Shown piece after piece: positions 13,069-25,207 of a DNA stretch of 64,000 nt (position 1 is the first letter of the stretch; each line of letters opens with the position of its first letter). Where the stretch lies: NCBI RefSeq assembly GCF_022376445.1, contig NW_025954962.1, positions 1 through 64,000 of the forward strand, given 5' to 3'. This DNA is from Fomitopsis serialis. Lineage: Eukaryota > Basidiomycota > Agaricomycetes > Polyporales > Fomitopsidaceae. Both the position numbers and the translations under genes were made by a program. The notes below the pieces were generated by a model. That model searched no databases. It was given only the letters and a program-made list of their open reading frames with translations, and was not told the DNA's origin.

Positions 13069-13404
13069 ATTGTATTATGATACTTGTACGACATGCTTGC
13101 AACGAACCTACCTTCGTTGGTGAAGCGACAACCTTGAACTCACTGAGAAGTTGGCCACCGAGATGCGCGCGTAGATCGCGCCGTTGGTCTTCGAGTCCTG
13201 AGACGGTTCAATGTTATGTATCGCTGGGGGTGTAACTCCGGAACGCTGATTTGAGCGTCTTCACGGACATCTGCATGTGAACGAGTGCTTTACAGTATAT
13301 CAGTTCGACAGGGCCCGCCTCCCCGATGCTTTCCTGCTCGGACGCAGTGATCGAGCAGCAAAGCGGTGGCAATCGAAGGAGCAATGTAAAAGCAAAAGCT
13401 ACAA
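13069..13404. other. intergenic region before tRNA-Trp
   Basis: It holds the 3' end of the DUF6534 transcript and the sequence upstream of the tRNA. No gene is visible. Confidence 0.4.
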
Positions 13405-13486
13405 GGACCCGTGGCGCAGCGGTAGCGCGTGAGATTCCAGGTGCGGGATATCCTCAAGGTCATCCGTTCGATCCGGGTCGGGTTCA
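13405..13486 (+). tRNA. tRNA-Trp (CCA) with a short intron
   Basis: The acceptor stem GGACCCG pairs with CGGGTTC (13479-13485, one G-T wobble), followed by discriminator A. The D arm is GCGC-AGCGGTA-GCGC. The anticodon loop starts TTCCAG with anticodon CCA. The T arm ATCCG-TTCGATC-CGGGT is complete, so internal A and B boxes are present. An extra ~10-11 nt after position 37 is the intron, where fungal tRNA-Trp introns sit. The anticodon stem as read has one A-C mismatch at its loop end (pair 31-39), so the exact intron borders are uncertain. Confidence 0.9.
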
Positions 13487-13497
13487 AATCCTTTCCC

Positions 13498-13503
13498 TTT
13501 TTT
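13498..13503 (+). terminator. RNA polymerase III terminator
   Basis: A run of six T residues lies 11 nt after the tRNA-Trp discriminator base, the usual Pol III stop. Confidence 0.8.
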
Positions 13504-13539
13504 CACCGGGCGAGAGTCCGAATTTTTGAGTCTGAAAGA

Positions 13540-15282
13540 TTGAGAAAGGAGTTCAAATCGGTTTACCTATGTTTAGTATGATAATTGTAAATATCATGTC
13601 CAATCATTGTGTGTGTAAGATTGGGGATAAGGTGGTATCGATCACAATTTTTTTTGGTAATACCTCTAATCTTTCTATACAGAAGCTTAGAGAAAGTCCT
13701 CAGATGCAGAATGAGTATTCATGGCTGAAATGATAGTGAACAGACAGTAGAGGTATTGCAGTGTTATTTACAATCTTGCCTTTCAATATCATGCAACATT
13801 GAGAAATGATTGTGACAGGCTTCACAATCATCCATATCTACACAATTAGAGAGGCCTTTGAGAGGAAGCCATGAATTGCGCAATTACATTGTTTTTGTAA
13901 TGAAAGATGGCACGTATGACTGCAATCTTGTCTCAGTGTATGTGCACAGAATGATGGTTGTCATTGGTGATAAGATTGTAATGTAGAATGTGATTTACAA
14001 GCTGACACCAGTGTCTCTGACTGAGATGTAATACTGTTCATGATCTCTCCATCTGAAACATAGGGATCATTGTACTCAACATTTGTGCATGAACTTAAAT
14101 AGATAACAGTGGCATACCTACCTACTCTGTACCCTCTCATTTTCAACAGCTCTCATGAAGAGCCATGAAGCATTGGGACAATGGAGGTGACAAATCATGA
14201 TTGTAATCATGTAATCTGAGATGGCTAAGCAGAATCCTCCTTCTCCTACTCCCTCCTCCTTTTCCTACTCCCCCTCCTCCACAAAGATTGAAAACATATG
14301 AGTGCCACCCAAGCAGATTATGATTAAATGTGTGCTGCTGCCATCTGTGAACACCCAGAGGCATGTGCAAACATGGTCAATCACACTGACCTGGACAAGC
14401 AGGCCAACACAGTGACTGCTGTGTCTCAGGCCACTGTCTGCCATTTCTTGACATGTACTGACAGACATTGTGTGGTTGGATATATAGGATGACCCTTGCA
14501 CCTAGAAAATGGTTGGTCTTGAACAAGGACAAACTTCTCCCTATGTTCTTTGATAGTTAGCTCAAGGCTATGAGCAATAGATTGAATGGGTAGATGGATA
14601 TTACTGACCTTGAGTAGTATCTGGAAGGTGGGTTGACTATATAGGAAAGTATTCACTTGACTTTCCTAATATAGTGTCTGACTTGTATGCTGGACTAACA
14701 CTTTGGTTAGTACTTCAATGGACTTGCTATTCCAGTAAGCAAGGAGCCACAGTTTGGCTAATCAGATGTAAGTTGATATGTATCGGAGAGTAAGTATGGG
14801 CAAGTAATGCTGACAGGTTATCAGTAGCCTGCAGCAGATGGTGGTGGTTCTGGGTCAAGATGCACTTGGCCCCAGACAGGCAGCTGTCAGCCTTATATAC
14901 CCTGGAGTGTGGGAATTTAGGACAATAAAACTATAAGAACAAAGAAAACCTACCTATTGTGTACAAATCTGCCATTCACAGCACAATATACCTACTAGCT
15001 ATTGACCATGGATAAAGAATGGCTTTGTTGTACTTTTACCATTGTCCTATTGTTAGATCATCCTTTCCTAAAATGTCCACAGTCCTTGTACACTTGGCAT
15101 GTGAAGCTACTGTACAACTACCTGTACAATTTCTGCCCAAGTCTTGCTACATGTACATGTAGTACAACAACCATGTACAAGGGCTTGCACAACCCCTTTT
15201 ATAATTAGTAGCATCAGCAGTACTCCAGTTCCCTCTAGGTAGTGCTACAAAAAGAAAGTAACTTAAGTATCAAACAACATTG
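13540..15282. repeat. CpG-depleted, AT-rich gene-free island (likely old repeat)
   Basis: Composition drops sharply from the GC-rich flanks. Between about 13915 and 15324 I count one CpG (near 14783), while TpG and CpA are abundant, as expected after long-term deamination of methylated CpG. No open frame of note remains. Local features are a pyrimidine-rich run (about 14233-14281), a T8 run (13649-13656) and six copies of the palindrome TGTACA between 14960 and 15180. It lies directly downstream of a Pol III gene, a frequent retrotransposon target. No LTR ends or coding remnant were recognised, so its origin is open. Confidence 0.65.
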
Positions 15283-17471
15283 CTAAAGGGAGTCATCAGG
15301 ATTGATGGGTGCTACAAAGGGTGTCGGCGTGTCCTCCACCCTGCCTGCTTGTGCCATCTGCGACCCAACACCCAGTGTGTCCTGCAATAGATCTGCGCCG
15401 TACATGCGTAGATTAGACTCTGAGTCTCGTGCTTGCATCCGAAGTCGCTGCGCCGGTGGCACACCGAACACGGTCTCCTCCTCAGGTGTCCCGTCGAATT
15501 CATTGTCAAATGAGTCGTCGAAGCTGTCGCCCTCGGCAGCGTAGACTTCGATCGCAGGCCCACCCTCTCCACCGTCATCGTCAGCGAAGTCGTCCGTCTC
15601 GTCAGATGCAAATGAGTCGTCCTCGTCGTAATTGCCGCCGCCTTGGGAGGCAAAAAGGAATGCTGCGGACGGATTGGCAGTATTGTTCCCCCGTAGTCGT
15701 CAGAATCCATCGAATCCATCGAGTCGTCCAGTCCACCGTTATCCATCTCTCCATCGAGATCATCGTCTCGGATGTGCCTCAGGTCGTATTGTGGAGGAGG
15801 CGGCGTCTGGGGAGCTGGCGGCGGCGGCGGTTGCGGCGCAGTGAACGTCGGCGGTCTACTGGGAAATATGGACGAAGACGAGGGCGCAGACGATATTTGG
15901 GAGCCATCCGGCGCCCGAGCACGCACAGGCGGCTGTTCGGATGATTGCGCCCCGCCCGTCCCAGAATCACTGAGGATTCCGACTTGACGCATCATCCGCT
16001 CAAGACTAGCGTCGACGAGGCTGCTGCCCGTGGTCGAGCTTTGAGGATCCGGTTGATATCTCGACAGCGAAGGAGGGGTGGGCATCGAGCTCCCGCTCGA
16101 CTCTACGCCGTTCGTCTTTCCCGCAGCGCGCGTCGCCGCGGGTGCAGCGAAGACGCCGCGGTTCTCAACGTTGAGAAGACCCTGGAATATCCGCTCGGCG
16201 GCCTCTTTCTTCGGAGTTTTGCCGAGCGCGGGCAGTCGGCAAAGTCCATAGTGACAGGGGGAGACATCCCAAAGTCAACGTCGAGCGAGTCGTCGCCTGC
16301 ATGGCGCGGAGTGGTCGAATGGGCCGCGTGTGGGCGTGCAGTAACGTCCAACGAAGAGGAGTGCCTTCCGCGGCGTGGCAGTAGATGGATCAGCAAGATC
16401 GACTACACCCTTCCAGTCGGTAGGCTTGCTCCCCGGAGGAAGATAAGGGTTCCGCGTCTTCGCGACAGGCGTCTTCGGCTTGACTTTCAACGGAGAGAAA
16501 CCAGGCTTCCTCGGGCTCGTACCGTCGGTCAGAGTCACGTTCCGACGCAAGACCCCTTGCAGCAATGGCGGTGGCATCTCGCGACTCTTGCCTTTGGCGG
16601 TGGAGCTGCTTCCATGGTCTGGGTGCTCAGGCAAGAATCTAGGCGGAGGTATGGCCCGCTGTGTCACGTCCTCAGACTCCTCGTACCGCGCGGTGCGCTC
16701 GGATACGCCAGATACCTCGTCGTCCTGGCCGAGACTCTGCACTTCTCCTGCCAGTCTGAAAAGAGGCGATTCCAAGGACGTAGTCCAAGAAGGAGTAGGA
16801 TCTGACTGCCCATCCCCAAAGCTCTCTTGGGATCTCGTCGAACGATGACGGAAGGCTGTAGCAGGCGTGGAGGACATTGCTGCTTGGGGCATAAAAGAGT
16901 CCTCGGACGAGCCCTCTGAGGTGTAGGTGCTATGATGGGAGCGGGTAGGGGTTGCCTCCGGTTCCTCCGTGCTCGTGCCGACTGTTCTGCCTGCGCGGCA
17001 CCAACGTCTGAGCTGGGCTCCGTTTCCTCCTGTTCGTTCACGGAACTATACTCTTCATACGTGGGCACACGGATTTGGGCGGCTTGCTCGAAGAAGGTGG
17101 TCCAGAACTGTCTCTAGTGGGCTCGTTGCTCGCATACAAGGGGTCTCGCAACGTACCCTGGCAGCCTCCCTCACTGGTTCCGTGCCGACGGCGTACCGCT
17201 TCACAGCGGGCAGTATCTTGCTGGCCATGATATGTTGCATCTTCGAAAAGTTTGCATCAATATTCTGGAACAGATGTGAGCAAAACGACGCGTCACATAG
17301 CATGAAAGGGATACCGACCTGTAGCTTCATCGTTATGAGCTGCTCGATCTGCTCGATCTGATCGTAGACCGGCGCATTCGCGTCGAGACCTGGGACAACG
17401 ATATCATTGGGATCCGATGGAGGTTCCCAGCGTTCCGGCAGCGGGTCGATGGGCTTGAGACTCGGAGGCAT
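15283..17471 (-). CDS. ASK1: DASH complex subunit ASK1, several frame breaks as given
   Basis: ASK1 is part of the outer-kinetochore DASH/Dam1 ring that couples chromosomes to spindle microtubules. The N-terminus carries the family core: VYDQIEQIEQLITMKLQ, intron, NIDANFSKMQHIMASKILPAVKRYAVGTEPVREAAR, intron, FWTTFFEQAAQIRVPTYEEY. Later fungal Ask1 blocks follow: SSTPATAFRHRSTRSQESF, NPYLPPGSKPTDWKGVVDLADP, FGMSPPVTMDFA, EAAERIFQGLLNVENRGVFA and the acidic tail to NPDDSL. Between blocks the frame shifts at about 16968-17010, 16330-16375, 16237-16243 and at the C5 run 15688-15692. The conserved blocks themselves are intact. Since DASH is usually needed for growth, sequence error is as likely as decay. 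The start is the ATG at 17471 (MPPSLKP). Confidence 0.85.
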
Positions 17472-20400
17472 GGCAAGGGCGGTTTGAGGATGAAAGCAGT
17501 TGGGTGGGCAAAAGTCAGCGACGCGACGCGTCTGGGGCACGTGGTTTCTCGTTTCGTGTCGACGCGTCGGTGGCGCCACCGTCCACAGTGTCCCAACGAC
17601 TCAAAACACTTCATTCTCCTATCGCTTTTGCACTATTATCACTCCTTGCAACTGCTCTCTTCAACACAACAAGGCCAGCCTAAGTGCAGCTGCCGTCCTG
17701 CCGTGACCGCATGGTCAAGGGGTGCTCTTCGAAAGCGTGGATGATTTGCACAATTTTCAGTTGGCAGTGGGACTCAGTTTTCACAAGCTCTTGATGCGGT
17801 TGCAAGGCAGACTGCCAACCATATAGGAGAGGTACGCGCAAGGTACGCGTATTTAGCGACTACGCCTTTGCTCTCTCTATGACTGCTTTTTGGAGGGCAG
17901 TCCTATGTCAGACTCGGACGCCGCGTGTCCAATTGTACAGTTCCTATAGCCCACGGAAGCAAGGATGGTGCCTGAGGCCTTACATGGTGCGTAGCTTGCG
18001 TACTGTCCTCTTCTTTGAATGTTTGATACCGACACCAGTCGTCTAATAGTGCGCGGGCTCTGGCAGGATGTCCCCGCGCGGCGACCCAACACTCGACGAC
18101 GGTCGACGTCCGGAACTTTATGCCTCGCACGAGTGAGTACGCGCATCGTGTGCACTACGCTCCTATTGAATGTCGCTGAGAACCCCGAGCCGAGGGGTAG
18201 CATGCATCCCTTGTTTCCGCGGATACACTGTCCCAGTAAGTCTTCGACCGTGCTTTGGCGCTTCACAGGGACTCGCTCAAATTATCCTAACTTGGACACG
18301 AACATCGTGGGCGCTGGTTGGTTCTGAGCTTCCTGACGGGTATCACACGGCGAGATGCGCTCAAGATGACGTCTATTACTGATGCACTCGCGTTCTCCTG
18401 AGCGCACTGCGACGCCGAATCTTGTGCGCTACTGCCTGGCTGACCTAAGCCATGCATTCAGAAGGATACGTACGTAGATCTTGCCGGCCGCGCGATCTGC
18501 AGCGAGTATGCGCGGGAGTTACTCAGTGAGTACACCCAAGTCCCTCCGTCTCATATATGATGCCCCACTGACGAACACAATTAACAATGTAATGGCTTCA
18601 CATGAGCACTACCGTATCCACCTGCAAAGCTCGAGGCGTGGAACTGCCACCGCGACGGTCCTCCGCGACTCCGAGTCTTCGCTCCTATGTAACCGGACGA
18701 TTATCCATCATGCCGTATTCTCCGCGATGGCAGCGGAGCAGGACGTTTCAATGCATGCTCTCAGCCTTCCGCCGCAACTTTCGGAGCTCACATCAGCCCC
18801 GGCAGCTGTCGGGCTTGGCCCAACAGTCCTGGCATGCTGTAGTAGGTACTACAACTACTGTTGTGATTCGGTACGTGCGCTACGTACATGCTTCCTGCCC
18901 GCTGACGTAGTTCTTAACGAGTTGACATGTCATCTATGTCGCACGATGCAGCTTGCTCGCTCGATCTGCTTGACTCGAACATGACAGGGTACTGGGAAGC
19001 ATCCTACCCGGTGAACAGACAATGGACCTGACGCCGGTGTCCTTGGGCGGAGGAAGGGGAAGTTGCATAGCTCCGTCCCATTTCGCCCAATCGCATGACA
19101 TAATCATTCCGTGCCCCGCGCTTCCTGGCAGTGGCCGAACGAATGCAGGCGAGATCTCAGGCACCGGTGACTCGGCGGTGAGTAAGTCCTCGCTCTACCT
19201 GCACGAGTCTACGGTACGACGCTGTCAACGCCTGTAGACGGATGACTGCGCCGCTGGCCCGCACAAGGCCCACAGTCTACCGGGAAGCAGGGTCACATTC
19301 CCTTCCATATCCGCAATGGTATGGACGGCACTTCGGCTTACCAGGTATATCGTCCGCGATTGGACCGCCGACTGGTTCTGACTTCTCTTGCGTAGGCGAG
19401 TGGCCTCACGCAACCCTACCAAGGGGAGATGCTTAGACATATGAGCGCAGCATGTGACGCGGCGCCGACATACACATAGAAGCATGCTGCGAGACGTCGG
19501 ACATGTGCAGCTAGAGTCTCGAGACACTCCCATACCCAGGGCCAGGGTTTTGTCGGTGCGTCTCCAATCGGTGCCTATCCGCGCAGGCTGATAGCATCGT
19601 GCGCGCTGTTAGGATGCCGACTTGTCGCGTTGCCGCCTGGTGATTACGAAACAACCCACTTGGCTACCGCGGGACTCCGGGAGTCTGCCATACAGGGATC
19701 GTCCTTCTTGACCGGCGCAATCGCAATCGCCTCCACGCAGAACGCCTCGACCATGTTCATCCATGTTTCCGCCGTGACAAGCGTGTTTGGTGCAGCATCT
19801 AGAAGGGCTTTGGGAGATCAGCTGACGAGACATGCGCTAGGAAGAGACGACCTCGAGCCCAGATTACCAATCCGGGGCCCCGAATGAAGCGAACACGGGC
19901 GGTGAGCGGACTAAAGGTTCAATGTTCATGCTAGTCTCAAGCTACCCTCTACCAGCGTATATTCGTCAACACCTTTCAACTTCGATGACATGGTATACGC
20001 ACAGCGAGGACGAACAGCTGAGTAAATCGTGGCTCAGCCACAGGGTTTGAGACGCCGTAGATCATGAGTAACTACAAGACATCGGGCTCATCAAGAGAGT
20101 GGGTACTGACGCTAGCACGGATCACTGACCGAGCAATGAGGTTCTCAACGGATCCCCGCAGTCCATATACGTACACCGTGACGATATCACAGACTCCAAC
20201 GCCACAGACATGGGTGTAAGTTTGCGAGCGATATATAGCAAGTTGTGACTCCGGTTGCGATCGCAAACGGAGGAGAGACAGACTTCTTGAAGGCAGTAGC
20301 GACATTGAAAATGAGAAGCCACAGGGGAAAAGAGATTCACAAGATGCAAATATGCCCAAGAGCGGTAGAGACAGCATACGCAAGAGGAAGATGTGTGCCC

Positions 20401-22151
20401 GTAAACAATTGAGCGACATCGACCCCAACAACGCTGAACCCGCGCCGAATAGATCGGTCCGAGAGCAGTTCAGTGGACAGGCGTTTTCATGGAAGCCGCC
20501 GCAGATCCGACATGGCGTAGGCTCTCAACGGTTCTACGCCCACTTCCGGTGAGATAGGAAAGTATGCATGTCTTATGACTGTGGTGCGGTATGATATATG
20601 TCGCGCCATTGAGGAGGGGCATGTTTCCTTACCTGAGCTGGGCCCCCGATTTCTGCATGGATTAGCGGTCCCATCTAGGCCCGGGAGCTTCAATGTGCGC
20701 ATTACGGTCCTCGGGAGGCGATATTAGGGTAAGTAACTTGGCATGGCGATTCGACATATATGGACGTTCTCGACGCGACCACAGTATGGTGTTCCTGACG
20801 TTCTAGGCGATATTGCTCGCTACTGTACACGTCGTCCTTTGCAAATACGTCGACTAGAACACCGACAGGCCATGATGTCCGTGTACATAGACAGTACATA
20901 CCATATAACTCCTCGTCCATACGGTTAGACTCACGTCGCCATTGCGCCGCGATCTTGCTGTGTGGGCTGCATCTAGGTACATAGATCTTAAAGGCCGACA
21001 GACCGCACCGGAGCTTCGTGTCGTAGGTTTGCGCCGCTGGGAGCTTCGCGGAAGCGAGATCCCGTAAGAAGGGGACATGATACGGACGAGCCAACGACGG
21101 CAGGAGTGGCCACATGGGACCCGAGTACAGCGCATACGGTGAGGTGTAAGCGGAACAGAAGCATGCGTGTGCTTAGGGTTTACCTCAGAGGAAGCGCGAG
21201 AACAGCGGCGGCTTTGGTATCCTTGTGGCGCGTTCGGAGACTTCCAAGGGAACTCAAAGGCAGCCTGGCCGACGTGCCCCGGTGCACGGACGGTGGACCG
21301 CACGAGAAGGTGACGCGGCGCGAACACGGCTGTCTGGAAACGGACAGAGCGCGTTTGCGACGGGGGTTCTGCGTGGAAGCGTCCGCGAGCTAAGCTATCG
21401 CGCTGGCGGTGCTTCTCGCGGGGCGCAGGGTTTATCAGATGGCGGCCGGGGGCGGCGGCGGGGCAGTGAGAGGGCCGTGCGCGATGGGTGCGGTGCTGAG
21501 GAGGGACCGGTGGCCGAGGAGAGCAGGTCTGGCGGCGTGTGGGGAAATGATAAGATTGGGAGGCCGCGGGCGTGATCGGTTGCCTAATCGGGAGGCTGGC
21601 GGACATACTGGGGCGATCTGCCCGCTGTGGCAGCGCCGGCTCCCAGCGAAGCTTCCGCCGTCTCTCATCTGGACGCAGCTGCCCGCCATGCCCATCTCGC
21701 CCTGCCGCCCGCGCTGCCCTGCCCGCTAACTTCGCAGCCATATAGCGCGTACCGCCACGCGTCCTGCACCGGCCCGCACAGCTGTACAGCCCTCGAGTCT
21801 CTCCTTTGTTGTCCCATCCTCCACGCAGTGTTCTCCGCCACCAGCGCGCTAACTCCAGTGTCCGGATCACTGGGTCCTCCGCACGTCGATACAAATCGTA
21901 CATTGAGTCCCCCGCACGCCCGTGTCACAGCGGCTTCACCGTGCCTCTCTCGGGTACTCTCCGGAGCTCACTTTCCTTCCCGGCCTTCTCGAAAGGTGCC
22001 CATTCCTCGTTCTCACACTACTTTCCCGGTTATGAGCGCCGGCGCTAACTCCCCGTTTTGAAACTGACCAGTTTAGCTATATTCTATCTCCTGCAATTGG
22101 CATATCGCGTCCTTGCCTCCTCTCTGTCACTCGCGGCACCGCAGCGCTACT
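17472..22151. other. 4.7-kb stretch with no recognised gene
   Basis: Normal GC and CpG content. Many splice-like GT and AG sites and short frames occur on both strands, but no exon chain gives a family I know. Candidate fragments, such as the frame at 19630-19887 (FLTGAIAIASTQNASTMFIHVSAVTSVFG), look protein-like but cannot be extended. A 349-codon minus frame (20854-21903) is R/P/S-rich and lies opposite other open frames, so it is probably spurious. The right 100-200 bp should be the promoter of the G-alpha gene. A multi-exon unknown gene could be hidden here. Confidence 0.4.
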
Positions 22152-24873
22152 ATGGACCGACATCTCGCTCAACTCGCGTCTAGCACTGGCCGCCGTCGGT
22201 CACTTTCTGACCCTCTCGCGGTGGCACTCCAGCCCCCACCGAACGAGTCTCCCGAACAACGCCAGATCAGGGTGCAGGCAGAAGAGGATGCAAAGAGACG
22301 CAGCGACCGCATTGACCGCATGCTCAAGGATTCACAAAAAGAACAGCAGAGGAAGAAGATCGTCAAGATTCTCCTGCTCGGACAAAGTGAAAGCGGGAAG
22401 AGCACCACTCTCAAGCGTGAGTCATTTGGTGCTATGCGGGCGACATGGCAGTCGCGCATCGGCACGCCTAAGTGTCGCGAAGCGACGCGGAACCATTTCC
22501 CCGCACAACATATAATATACTCAGAATCAAGATCGTTTTTGGGAGGCTGATTACGCCGTCTCAACGTGTACCGTGTCGGGCGTCCTTGGGTGCACTGCTT
22601 CAGACTATTCGTCGTGTTGATATCCGGGGCGGATGGTCGCTCCAGAACTCACGATCGGCGTACATCAACTCCTGCTGTACAGTCGCCCGTGACATGGTTT
22701 GACGCAGTGCTTTATGACCTGTTCCGAGAGCAGGCTGTTCTCCCGCGACGAGGTCGGAGTGTTATGTGGACCGCTCCGGACATACTACGTATTCCCAAGG
22801 ACAGTGCCTCCTTGCAAATGATCGCTCTTCATACCTCCAATCCGATAACTCTTCCATATACTGCCATGGCCATCCTTGTGTACGGCGTGCTGACCAGCCG
22901 CTCTCTCTCGTAGAGTTCATGCTTCTACACGCACCCGCTGCCTTCAATGCAGAGCGGCTAGCATGGCGTTTCGTCATTTATCTCAACCTTGTGCGATCCG
23001 TACGCCGGTACGTCTCATCTCACTTGGTTCGAATTTTTTTCTGCGCGTCCTCAGGCTTGGACTACAAGGATACTCGAGGCTATCGCACCGGAGCCCGATG
23101 GGGAAGACGTCGACGACCTCGAGTCGACTGAAACGCCATTCATCATTATCAGCGGACGGCCCTCCTCAGCTGTCGCAGGCTCGGTTCCCGGCTACGATAG
23201 CTATCGCAAACGGCTAGCTCCTCTCCTCGATGTGGAGCAACGCCTCATACAGCTTCTCTCGGACCCCGAGGACAACGACGCACGAGAAGCCACTCACCTC
23301 CCTCGAGGTCAGTCGTCCCAGGGATCCTCCTACGCGTCCGCCGGATTTTCCCCATCCTCACCGCCGACCTCGCCGCCCCTCAGTGCCAGCCTCAGTGCCA
23401 GCCTGCCCTCGCGCCCCGCCCCACGCATCACCATCCCGCAGGGATCACACTCCTCACAGCCGTCACCCGTTGCCCTCTCTCCTGGGCACGAGGTCGCCAT
23501 CCCCCCTCGGTCGAACTGGAAGAAGGCCCTAGGCGTCGTCAGCAGGAACCAGTCGCCGAAGAGCGCACACACGGGCGAGATTCACGGTTGGTGGGAGGAC
23601 CCGCACGACCCTGTGCACGTCATGAACCGCTGTGCGCCGACGATGACGGAGCTTTGGCGAGACCCGAAGGTGCGGCAGCGCCTCGCGGAAAGGCGGCTTA
23701 GGCTGGAGGAAAGCAGTGGCTTGTGAGTGGCCATCTTTTGTCGTGCTCCGTGGAGGGCGGATGTTGATGGGTCGCGCCTTCTCTTTCTTCCCCGTGCGGT
23801 CTCCGTGTGCGTGGGTGCGGACAGCTACTTGAATGAGATTGACCGTGTGACGGCCAAGATGTTCTTCCCGACAGATGGTGCGTTGGTATCCTGCGGTTAC
23901 GGAGTTGTTGAGGAGTTTACGCCGTTGGCATTATAGCGGACGTCCTAAAGGCAAGACTGAAGACCACCGGCGTGATCGAGCATTCCTTCACCCTCCCCAA
24001 GAACAGTGAGTTCCGGGGTGGCGTTGAGTGGAAGATCTATGATGTGGGAGGCGCGCGGCCGCAAAGGCAGGCGTGGGCTCCGTATTTCGATGACGGTGAG
24101 TTGACTCTGCTTGCTACTGCTAAAGCTATCAATGTGACACTTTCTCGCTCAGTGAATGCGATAATTTTTCTGGCTCCTATCAGTTCGTTTGACCAAGTGC
24201 TGGCTGAGGTCAGTGAGATTGCCCATTCACAGCTGTTCGCCGGCCCAACTTCTGGACAACAGGATACCAGGGTGAATCGCCTAGATGATTCCCTTCAGCT
24301 ATGGCAGACGGTCGTCTCCAACCCCCTCCTTAAGAAAGTCAACATCATTCTTTTCCTCAATAAATGCGACCTGCTGAAGGTATCTATCGGTCGATCATTA
24401 CAGTAGTTCAGGATCTAACGGCTGTCTCGTCTCATTCTATAGCGGAAGCTAGAGAGCGGCGTGCGATTAAAGCATTACATGACTTCCTATAGGGACCGGC
24501 CCAACGACTATGACACGGTCTCAAATTGTAGGTGCCTCATCCAAGCCAGCATCAGATCGATCGTTCTGATCTTCTCTGGATGCAGATTTCAGACTCAAAT
24601 TTGGGGCGATGCACCATTCATACACACCAAATAAAGCGAGGGAGTGTTTTAGTGCGTACCTATCTACAGACCGATATCGGGGCGCCCCCGCATTGACCGG
24701 TCCGTCGATCTCCAGTCCACTTTACATCAGTGACAGATACCAGGAACACCCAGACGATCATTAGCAACGGTAGGTTGGTCAGCGTCTGCGGGTCCACCGT
24801 ATCACTCACGAGTGCATGGTCAGTGCGAGATATCATACTCACAGGGAATTTGAGGTCGTCGTCTTTGATGTGA
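22152..24873 (+). CDS. long heterotrimeric G-protein alpha subunit with large insert (570 aa)
   Basis: A GTP-binding signalling subunit acting below membrane receptors. Ten exons (22152-22416, 22914-22999, 23055-23722, 23825-23877, 23937-24095, 24153-24379, 24443-24527, 24586-24651, 24716-24769, 24824-24873) sum to 1,713 nt in one frame. G1 is GQSESGKST (residues 77-85), followed by TTLKQFMLLHAPAAFNAERLAW and IYLNLVRS. Switch I is KARLKTTGVIEHSF, G3 is DVGGARPQRQAW, G4 is NKCDLLK and G5 is TSVTDT. Exon 3 adds about 220 residues of S/P-rich insert to the helical domain, so it exceeds the usual 350 residues. There is no N-terminal MGxxxS myristoylation site. The insert fits the divergent G-alpha class of agaricomycetes. 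Intron 1 is 497 nt, far longer than the others. Confidence 0.9.
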
Positions 24874-25207
24874 ATGCGCGGCACATCTTACCGTCTTGTA
24901 AGCCGTTCGTCAGGTCAGTCCTTCGTTCCCGTCGTTCTCGTCGCATGCTGATCACCCCCTGATGGTGGCGTCTAGGAAAATCTGTATTGTAGCATACCCC
25001 GTAATGTTGTGGCTGCTTGCTTTGGTCTACTCGCTGTGATCTACTTACTTGCTACTCTGCCCCTCGTATTCACCGAAACTGTACTGTGATAAAACGCTAA
25101 TTTGACTCACAAGCTTGTATCGCTACAATACTATCATTAATGTTGTGAATCCTTACCTCGGTTACTGCAACGACATATGTAAAAACCGGTTAATTATTGC
25201 GGTCGAC
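24874..25207. other. tandem intergenic region
   Basis: Spacer between the G-alpha stop and the first possible ATG of the HNH gene. It should hold the G-alpha 3' end and the next promoter. Nothing else is visible. Confidence 0.4.

Noticed and set aside
13630..13660. TGGTATCGATCAC as a possible retrotransposon primer binding site
   Set aside because: Only the first seven bases match the usual initiator-tRNA site, and no LTR end lies just upstream.
20854..21903. 349-codon minus-strand open frame
   Set aside because: R/P/S/H-rich composition with no domain, in GC-rich DNA with competing open frames on the other strand. It looks like absence of stops rather than a gene.
24209..24232. A 24-nt GT...AG segment in the G-alpha gene that could be an intron
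   Set aside because: Too short for fungal splicing, and reading through it preserves the G-alpha frame into NKCD.
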